The position numbers and the translations under genes were made by a program. From JAPHTQ01 sp046484535 (GTDB lineage Bacteria; Pseudomonadota; Gammaproteobacteria; Thiohalomonadales; Thiohalomonadaceae), in assembly GCA_046484535.1 (NCBI GenBank), contig JAWOIT010000139.1, positions 1 to 36,838 of the forward strand: 36,838 nt of DNA. Reading direction: 5' to 3'. The notes below the pieces were generated by a model. The model had not been told where the DNA came from and ran no database searches. It was given only the letters and a program-made list of their open reading frames with translations. Positions 31,482 through 36,838 of the stretch are shown one piece after another (position 1 is the first letter of the stretch; each line of letters begins with the position of its first letter).

Positions 31482-32882
31482 TTAAACAGTTGGAATTTTT
31501 TTTCCGGGGTTGAGAATGTTGTTGGGATCAAACTGCTGCTTGATTTGAAGCATCAACTTAAGCGATACCGGATCGATTTCCAGCGGTACAAAGTCGCGTT
31601 TTACCAGACCGATCCCGTGTTCGCCGGATAGGGTACCCTCCAGTGTCAAAACAAGTTCAAAGAGTTCACCGAGACAGATTTCAGCACGTTGCATTTCACC
31701 GTAGTCATCCGGGTTAACCAGCAGATTAACGTGGATATTGCCGTTACCGGCGTGTCCGAAATTGACGATGGTGATGTTGTGTTTTTTGCTTAACTGTTGA
31801 AGTCCGGTAATTAACTCAGGGATGCGAGAAACAGGAACCACAACATCTTCGTTAATCTTCTTGGGTGCGACCTTGCGCAGCGCAGGGGAGAGGGCCTTGC
31901 GTAAGGTCCACAGTGCGGTGACCTCTTCCTTTGACTTTGCCTGCAAAACTTCGAGACAGCCTTTACCTTTAGCGGCCTTGGCGACTGCGTTTGTCGCATC
32001 GTTAATGCAGCTCTGGGGTCCGTCGACCTCGATCATAAGAAGCGCACCCGCATCGACTGGCAGATTCGTTTCGGCATAGTTGCGAATCATTGCCAGTGCC
32101 TGGCCGTCCATAAACTCAAGTGCACATGGGGTGACAGGTTGGGCCATTAATCGGGATACCGCGCGGGCAGCGCTTTCCATGTCCTTGTAAAGAGCGCGAA
32201 GTGTACGTTTACATTCCGGCGTAGGGGTAAGTTTAAGTGTGGCCTCAGTGATAACCGCAAGAGTACCTTCCGACCCAATGAGAAGTCGAGTCAGATCGTA
32301 CCCGACCACCCCCTTGGTGGTATGCGTGCCCGTGGTGAACGGTTTTCCAGTGGCTGTCACTGCCTGTAAGCCCAGTACGTTTTCACGCGGTGTACCGTAC
32401 TTGACCGCCCGAGGGCCGGCGGCATTGCACGCAATATTGCCGCCAAGGGTGCAGACGGCGGCGCTGGTCGGATCGGGGGGCCAGAAAAAACCGTACTCTT
32501 CAGCGGCCTGTTGTACCTGCTGGTTGGTGACGCCGGGTTGGACGATCATCAGGCGGTTGTCCGGATCGACCTTGAGTATTTGATTGAGATTTTCCGTTGA
32601 AAGGACAACCCCATGGACCGACGGTATTGCGGCACCTGCAGTGCCGGTCCCGCTTCCGCGTGCAACGACCGGTACGCAGTACTCGTTACAGAGACGAAGT
32701 AGGGCGGCGACCTGCGTTCCGGAATCGGGTATCACTACAACACCGGGCAGCCTATGTTGACGGCTGTTGTCATAGCCATAGGTCCAACGCTCGGCTTCGT
32801 CTAAGCGCAGCTGCCGTTCATCGAAAATCTGACGCAGGGCGTTGATAAACGCTTCACTTAAGGGGCTGTCAGAGATCTGCAA
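31482..32882 (-). CDS. FAD-linked oxidase (GlcD / D-lactate dehydrogenase family)
   Basis: This 466-residue flavoprotein has the FAD-binding type 4 (PCMH) domain: VVARGSGTGTAGAAIPSVHGVVLS, WPPDPTSAAVCTLGGNIACNAAGPRAVKYG, GVVGYDLTRLLIGSEGTLAVITEATL. The FAD-oxidase C domain ends in FGHAGNGNIHVNLLVN and LSGEHGIGLVKR, whose histidines bind metal and substrate. Substrate is uncertain: glycolate, D-lactate or another D-2-hydroxyacid are possible. GlcE and GlcF partners are absent, so a stand-alone D-lactate type enzyme is more likely. It lies 12 bases downstream of dolP. Confidence 0.9.
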   Translation of the reverse strand: MQISDSPLSEAFINALRQIFDERQLRLDEAERWTYGYDNSRQHRLPGVVVIPDSGTQVAALLRLCNEYCVPVVARGSGTGTAGAAIPSVHGVVLSTENLNQILKVDPDNRLMIVQPGVTNQQVQQAAEEYGFFWPPDPTSAAVCTLGGNIACNAAGPRAVKYGTPRENVLGLQAVTATGKPFTTGTHTTKGVVGYDLTRLLIGSEGTLAVITEATLKLTPTPECKRTLRALYKDMESAARAVSRLMAQPVTPCALEFMDGQALAMIRNYAETNLPVDAGALLMIEVDGPQSCINDATNAVAKAAKGKGCLEVLQAKSKEEVTALWTLRKALSPALRKVAPKKINEDVVVPVSRIPELITGLQQLSKKHNITIVNFGHAGNGNIHVNLLVNPDDYGEMQRAEICLGELFELVLTLEGTLSGEHGIGLVKRDFVPLEIDPVSLKLMLQIKQQFDPNNILNPGKKIPTV

Positions 32883-32894
32883 GGAGACTGCCGT

Positions 32895-33467
32895 TTAGTT
32901 GGTGTACTCAAAAACTTTAACGATGCGGGCGACACCTTTGCCGGTCCGGACCACATCTACGGCCCGATCGGCTTCTTCTCGGCTGACCATCCCCATCAGA
33001 TACACCATGGAATTTTCAGTGACGACCTTGATTCGGGACGCATTGATGGTATCAGCTTCAATAAGTTGCGCTTTTACCCGGGCGGTGATGCGGGTGTCCC
33101 GACTTCTGCTCGAGGCGGCGCTTACCGGTCCAATGCGTAGCGCGTTACGGATCTCCCTTACCTTGCGCTGTTGGCGGGCAATTTCTTCAACACGTTGCTT
33201 GTGAAGCGGGAAGAATGCTTCACCGGTGAGCAGTACAACGCCATTGTAACTGGTGACATTAACGTGTGTATTTTCCAGCAGCTCGGGGTCTGCGACAATT
33301 TGCTGTTGAATCTTTAGTTCGATGCTTTCATCGTCGAGCATGGTGCCGACAGTGCGGGGATCTATGGCGACAGCGCCGCCCGTCGCTGCTGCACCGCCGA
33401 TGACCATCGGTGCGCAGCCGCTAATCATGGAAAGGGCGCAAAGGAGTGTGATGATACGAAACCGCAT
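32895..33467 (-). CDS. dolP: Outer-membrane BON-domain lipoprotein DolP (YraP)
   Basis: This 190-residue lipoprotein has a signal with lipobox (LLCALSMISGCAP) and two BON domains: residues ~55-115 (IELKIQQQIVADPELLENTHVNVTSYNGVVLLTGEA) and ~130-190 (ITARVKAQLIEADTINASRIKVVTENSMVYLMGMVSREEADRAVDVV). E. coli DolP supports outer-membrane integrity and BAM function at division sites. I chose the ATG at 33467 (MRFRIITLL), one base from the diaA stop. The rsmI/lpoA-yraN-diaA-dolP order equals that of E. coli. Confidence 0.94.
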   Translation of the reverse strand: MRFRIITLLCALSMISGCAPMVIGGAAATGGAVAIDPRTVGTMLDDESIELKIQQQIVADPELLENTHVNVTSYNGVVLLTGEAFFPLHKQRVEEIARQQRKVREIRNALRIGPVSAASSRSRDTRITARVKAQLIEADTINASRIKVVTENSMVYLMGMVSREEADRAVDVVRTGKGVARIVKVFEYTN

Positions 33468-33468
33468 A

Positions 33469-34056
33469 TCAGTTTTCCTCACTGAACAGTTGTTGGTCAA
33501 TCAAGTCACACAGGCAGTGGATAACAAGAAGATGCACCTCCTGCGTGCGTGCGGTGCTGTCGGAGGGGACACGCAGTTCGATGTCCTTGTCTGAAAGCGT
33601 GGTTGCGATGACTCCGCCGTCCCTGCCCGTTAAAGCCACTACGTGCATCTCGCGGGAGTGGGCGGCATCGATTGCGGTGACGAGATTGGATGAATTGCCG
33701 CTGGTGGAGATGGCGAGGAGAATATCACCGGGCTGTCCCAGGGCCATTATCTGCTTGGAGAATACTTCGTCGTAGTGATAGTCGTTGGCAATGGAGGTCA
33801 GGGTCGAGGAATCAGTGGTCAGGGCGACAGCAGGCAGGCCGGGACGTTCGCGCTCGAAGCGATTTAACATCTCCGAAGAGAAATGCTGTGCATCCGCCGC
33901 GGACCCCCCATTACCGCAACTGAGCACTTTGTGCCCGGCGCGCAATTGACGCGCCATCAGCGCGGCTGCATCGGCAATTTGAGGCGCCATTGCATCCTTG
34001 GCGCGAAGCTTGAGGCTTGCACTGGCCTCAAAGTGCTGTCTGATTCGTTCCTGCAT
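33469..34056 (-). CDS. diaA: SIS-domain protein DiaA / phosphoheptose isomerase-like
   Basis: This 195-residue SIS-domain protein has SCGNGGSAADAQHFSSEMLNRFERERPGLPAVALTTD and LLAISTSGNSSNLVTAI, shared by DiaA and GmhA. DiaA binds DnaA and promotes timely replication start; GmhA makes heptose-7-phosphate for LPS. Position decides: between yraN and dolP is the place of diaA (yraO) in E. coli. Whether it also has isomerase activity cannot be decided from sequence alone. Confidence 0.9.
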   Translation of the reverse strand: MQERIRQHFEASASLKLRAKDAMAPQIADAAALMARQLRAGHKVLSCGNGGSAADAQHFSSEMLNRFERERPGLPAVALTTDSSTLTSIANDYHYDEVFSKQIMALGQPGDILLAISTSGNSSNLVTAIDAAHSREMHVVALTGRDGGVIATTLSDKDIELRVPSDSTARTQEVHLLVIHCLCDLIDQQLFSEEN

Positions 34057-34064
34057 CGTCCTCG

Positions 34065-34439
34065 TTAATCCAGTTCAATTGCGTTTTTTATCCAGTGTAC
34101 TTGCGGCTTACCGGTTTTGCCGGGGCTGACTGCAATGACATCGAAGCGGCATGCTCTTTCCGTGTGTTTTCCGCGCAGCAGATAGTGTTGTGCGGCGTGT
34201 ATCAATCGCAGTTGTTTGCGCCGGTCCACACTCTCTGCCGCGCCCCCGAATGAGCGGTGTTTGCGGTAGCGAACCTCGATGAAGACCAACGTCCTTTCGT
34301 CTTCCATCACCAGGTCAATCTCCCCGCCACGACAGCGGTAATTGCGCTCTATGAGGCGTAAGCCGTTGTTGGCGAGATACTGTTCGGCCAGTTGTTCGGC
34401 TTTGTGCCCGGTTTCAATTCGTGTCCTGCCACTCTCCAT
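34065..34439 (-). CDS. yraN: YraN family protein (UPF0102, endonuclease-like fold)
   Basis: This 124-residue protein has the restriction-endonuclease-like core GHKAEQLAEQYLANNGLRLIERNYRCRGGEIDLVMEDERTLVFIEVRYRK. The EID...FIEV acidic/Lys pattern resembles a nuclease active site, but a cellular activity is not established for the family. Its start overlaps the end of lpoA by 26 bases. It is followed by diaA after 8 bases. Confidence 0.93.
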   Translation of the reverse strand: MESGRTRIETGHKAEQLAEQYLANNGLRLIERNYRCRGGEIDLVMEDERTLVFIEVRYRKHRSFGGAAESVDRRKQLRLIHAAQHYLLRGKHTERACRFDVIAVSPGKTGKPQVHWIKNAIELD

Positions 34440-36303
34440 CGATCACTATTACCCGCTCTTCCTGAAGCCGGGGTACTCCTCCTGTGAATTGCGCCCAAAG
34501 TAGTTGGCGTTGTACGCGCCGGTTCTCCGTGATGGAGAGTTTTCCCGTCTCTCCCCGGTAATGCTCATAGGGTCTGCTCTCAAGCATAGGCAGCAGCGGC
34601 ATCAGCTGGTAGGCGTCCACACCTAATGCGACAAGCCGCTGTAACTGTCCGCTGTGCACCTTGAGTTCAGCGGCGTTTTGATGCCGCAACTCCTGTTGTG
34701 GACTATTGGCGTCCAGTGTCCATGGCATATCACAGAAAGTAATACCGTCCATGTCCCGGTCAGCATTGCTATTAACCTCACCGTCATAGAGGTGAGAGGT
34801 GGCAAGGACGGGGAGGCCGCCGGCATGATGGAACTTCAGCTGGGGGCGAATCTGACGCGCTTGGGCCGGTGCGGCGGACATGAAAATGAAGTCGATATCC
34901 TGGCGCCTGCGGGGTATAAACTCCACCCGTCCCGCCAAAAGCTTGCTGATCCGCCGGTTGCGAAACTCGCTGTCGTTGAGATTGAGCATCTTTTTGATAG
35001 GGGTGGAGAAGTCATTGCTTTTCGCAGCATAGCGCTCATTACTAACAATGGCGCCGCCAAGCTCCTCCCAGCGTTCAGCAAATGCTGCATAGAGGCGATC
35101 GCCGAGGGGGCGTTCGGACAATAATACTCCCGCGCGTGTGTAACCTTGTTGCCAAGCACGTTCTGCAACCTCCCTTGCTTCGTCTTCGGGGGAGAGGGTG
35201 AATTGGTATAGCATATCGTTGCTTGAGTCACCCACATAATTCAGGGCGAGGGTGGGAACCGGCAGCGACCTGCGGCCGGTCAGCCGTTCGACCGCCTCTT
35301 TACTGAGCGGACCGATAATAAATCCTGCGCCCTCATCGACGGCCTGCCGGTATGCTTTATCCGCCTCATCGGCCCCTTCTCCGGTGTCGTAGATGCGCAG
35401 GCTAACCGATTGGCGATTCGCATCCTGATAATACGCGGCAAGCAGACCTTCCTGAATGGCCCTGGCGACGCTGGAGTAGCGCCCGCTAAGCGGCAGCAGC
35501 ACAGCGATGTCTGCCGGCCGTTGTGCCAGCTCTTTGCTGCGCTCAAGAAGCATCTCCAGGACCTCTTCGCCGGCAGGGTGCCCGCTGTAGCGCTGACGCC
35601 AGCTTACAATGCGTCGTTGCGTTTCAGCAGGTTCCAAGTTGTAGTCCTTGGCGATCTCCACCAGTTCCAGCCATCCGCTAAGTGCATCCGGCGGCGGTTG
35701 GATTTTATGCTGGCGCAATGAGCGGAGATCGAGCAATGACAGGGATTGCCAGATTGCCAACTGGTTGCCTTCGATTTGCTCGGGTTGCTGCAGATACAGC
35801 TCCCGGTTGATGTATTCGCGGGCCGCTTTGATGTGCTCACCCAGCCGGGCGAATGCCTTGGCCTTCAACATGTGATAGCGGGCATACAGCTCAAAGCTGT
35901 CAGGCAACCGGCTTTCCGGTACAGCGGGGGATTCAAGCAGTGTGAGGGTTAAGTCCGGATAGCGCTTTAGAGGGATTTCAGCGCGTAATAGCTGTACTTT
36001 CAGGCGCAGTTCATCCGGCAGACGGTCTTGAGGTAGCTGTTTTAGTTGTTCATTCGCCTGGTTAAGAAGCCCGGCCTTGAACATCGCCTGCGCAGTTAAG
36101 TAGCGGTAGCGATAAGACTCGGGCGGCCGGCTGGACTCGGCCAGTTGGCCGAAGAGATAGATGGCCTGTTCGTAGTCCTTTTCGGTCATCGCCTGCCCGG
36201 CAGCCGTCGGCTTCTCATCAAGGGGGGCGGTTTTGCGTTTTGGTCCTTCTGCACAGCCGAACACAAGGGCGGCGAGAAGGGGAATGAGTAAGAGCTTTTG
36301 CAT
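34414..36303 (-). CDS. lpoA: Outer-membrane lipoprotein LpoA, activator of PBP1A
   Basis: This protein of about 629 residues begins with a lipoprotein signal (MQKLLLIPLLAALVFGCAEG; lipobox LVFGC). The N-terminal half is a helical TPR-like region (QAMTEKDYEQAIYLFGQLAESS, LNQANEQLKQLPQ). From ~270 the C-terminal half is a periplasmic-binding-protein-like LppC domain (IAVLLPLSGRYSSVARAIQEGLLAAYY, GPLSKEAVERLTGR, TRAGVLLSERPLGDRLYAAFAERWEELGG). LpoA reaches through the peptidoglycan to stimulate PBP1A (mrcA). I chose the ATG at 36303; the frame stays open for 117 codons upstream, but that part runs antisense to rsmI and lacks a signal peptide. It is divergent from rsmI. Confidence 0.94.
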   Translation of the reverse strand: MQKLLLIPLLAALVFGCAEGPKRKTAPLDEKPTAAGQAMTEKDYEQAIYLFGQLAESSRPPESYRYRYLTAQAMFKAGLLNQANEQLKQLPQDRLPDELRLKVQLLRAEIPLKRYPDLTLTLLESPAVPESRLPDSFELYARYHMLKAKAFARLGEHIKAAREYINRELYLQQPEQIEGNQLAIWQSLSLLDLRSLRQHKIQPPPDALSGWLELVEIAKDYNLEPAETQRRIVSWRQRYSGHPAGEEVLEMLLERSKELAQRPADIAVLLPLSGRYSSVARAIQEGLLAAYYQDANRQSVSLRIYDTGEGADEADKAYRQAVDEGAGFIIGPLSKEAVERLTGRRSLPVPTLALNYVGDSSNDMLYQFTLSPEDEAREVAERAWQQGYTRAGVLLSERPLGDRLYAAFAERWEELGGAIVSNERYAAKSNDFSTPIKKMLNLNDSEFRNRRISKLLAGRVEFIPRRRQDIDFIFMSAAPAQARQIRPQLKFHHAGGLPVLATSHLYDGEVNSNADRDMDGITFCDMPWTLDANSPQQELRHQNAAELKVHSGQLQRLVALGVDAYQLMPLLPMLESRPYEHYRGETGKLSITENRRVQRQLLWAQFTGGVPRLQEERVIVIDGEWQDTN

Positions 36304-36383
36304 GAATTTAACTGTACGATATTCCAAGGTCAGGGTCTGAGATGTACTCTGCAAACTACACAGTATCTTGGCGGAGTGGTGAA

Positions 36384-36838
36384 GTGTCAATTGAAGCGGG
36401 CAATCTCTATGTTGTGGCGACACCGATCGGAAATCTGGCTGATCTTTCGCCAAGGGCGGTTGAGGTGCTGCAACATGTCGACCGCATCGCCGCTGAAGAC
36501 ACCCGCCACAGCGCCGGGTTGATGCGTCATTTCGGTATTTTAACCCCAATGCTGTCGTTGCACGAGCATAATGAGCGGCAGAAGAGTCAACTACTGCTGG
36601 ATAAGCTGCGCTCAGGTGAAAATATCGCTTTAATTTCTGATGCCGGCACGCCATTGATCAGCGATCCGGGCTATATTTTGGTCCGCGAGGCGCAGCGAGA
36701 GGGCGTGCGGGTGGTGCCGATCCCTGGTCCCAGCGCGATTATCGCGGCGTTGTCTGTCAGCGGCCTGCCGACCGATCGCTTCTGTTTCGAGGGATTTCTT
36801 CCGCAAAAAAGCGGCCCCCGGCGAAAACGGCTGGCCGC
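36384..36838 (+). CDS. rsmI: 16S rRNA 2'-O-ribose C1402 methyltransferase RsmI (3' end cut by window edge)
   Basis: The first 151 codons of RsmI are present and open to the window edge. The start of the SAM-dependent tetrapyrrole-methylase-like domain is clear: LYVVATPIGNLADLSPRAVEVL, AAEDTRHSAGLMRHFGI, LISDAGTPLISDPGY, PIPGPSAIIAALSVSGLPTDRFCFEGF. It methylates C1402 of 16S rRNA, with RsmH acting on the same base. I prefer the GTG at 36384, 7 bases after GGAG. An in-frame ATG at 36342 would add 14 residues and is possible. The gene is divergent from lpoA. Confidence 0.92.
   Translation, partial: MSIEAGNLYVVATPIGNLADLSPRAVEVLQHVDRIAAEDTRHSAGLMRHFGILTPMLSLHEHNERQKSQLLLDKLRSGENIALISDAGTPLISDPGYILVREAQREGVRVVPIPGPSAIIAALSVSGLPTDRFCFEGFLPQKSGPRRKRLA

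Noticed and set aside
36304..36654. 117-codon upstream extension of lpoA
   Set aside because: It would hide the lipoprotein signal at 36303 and is antisense to the start of rsmI.

Overview
The window is a dense, conserved housekeeping segment of a gammaproteobacterial chromosome. Four blocks, each syntenic with Pseudomonas/E. coli type chromosomes, support this: lptABC-rpoN-hpf-ptsN-rapZ, mlaFED(C)B-ibaG-murA, petABC-sspAB, and rsmI/lpoA-yraN-diaA-dolP. A short-form hisG, an HPr kinase (hprK), a mannose-type EIIA and a complete cytochrome bc1 operon together suggest an environmental, probably respiratory lineage such as the Chromatiales/Thiotrichales. That placement is inference. I see no rRNA, tRNA, CRISPR array, transposase or phage gene.

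Layout. (1) 1-1241, plus strand: a small exported protein and a nitrilase-family amidase. (2) 1242-1587: a gene-free stretch of nested inverted repeats. (3) 1588-15996, minus strand, read from right to left: zinc-ribbon protein, mlaA; yrbG, a CxxC metal-binding domain protein, kdsD, kdsC, lptC, lptA, lptB (Kdo synthesis and LPS transport); rpoN, hpf, ptsN, hprK, rapZ, mannose-type EIIA, HPr, EI (a regulatory phosphotransferase chain); mgtE, yjgA. (4) 16092-24731, plus strand: an unknown protein, mlaF-E-D, a decayed mlaC, mlaB, ibaG, murA, hisG, hisD, hisC. (5) 24862-26022, minus strand: a DegS/AlgW-type periplasmic protease. (6) 26089-30832, plus strand: a Nif3-like protein, petABC (cytochrome bc1), sspA, sspB. 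(7) 30946-36303, minus strand: macro-domain protein, FAD-linked oxidase, dolP, diaA, yraN, lpoA. (8) 36384 to the end, plus strand: rsmI, cut by the window edge.

Much of the content serves the envelope: LPS assembly (kdsCD, lptABC), phospholipid trafficking (mlaA, mlaFEDB), peptidoglycan (murA, lpoA), outer-membrane upkeep (dolP) and envelope stress (DegS/AlgW). EI, HPr, HprK, EIIA-Man and EIIA-Ntr form a phosphorelay with no sugar permease in view, so it is probably regulatory.

Most unusual items. First, mlaC is broken by an internal loss and frame changes while its partner genes are intact. Second, four intergenic elements share one architecture: arms of short iterated words facing each other in inverted orientation. 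Three of them share the arm word TCACCGCAAAG(G), two of these fill both gaps of hisG-hisD-hisC, and the fourth uses an unrelated GAGAGCG word. I did not find a convincing new multigene system; the repeat elements are the best candidate for something poorly described.
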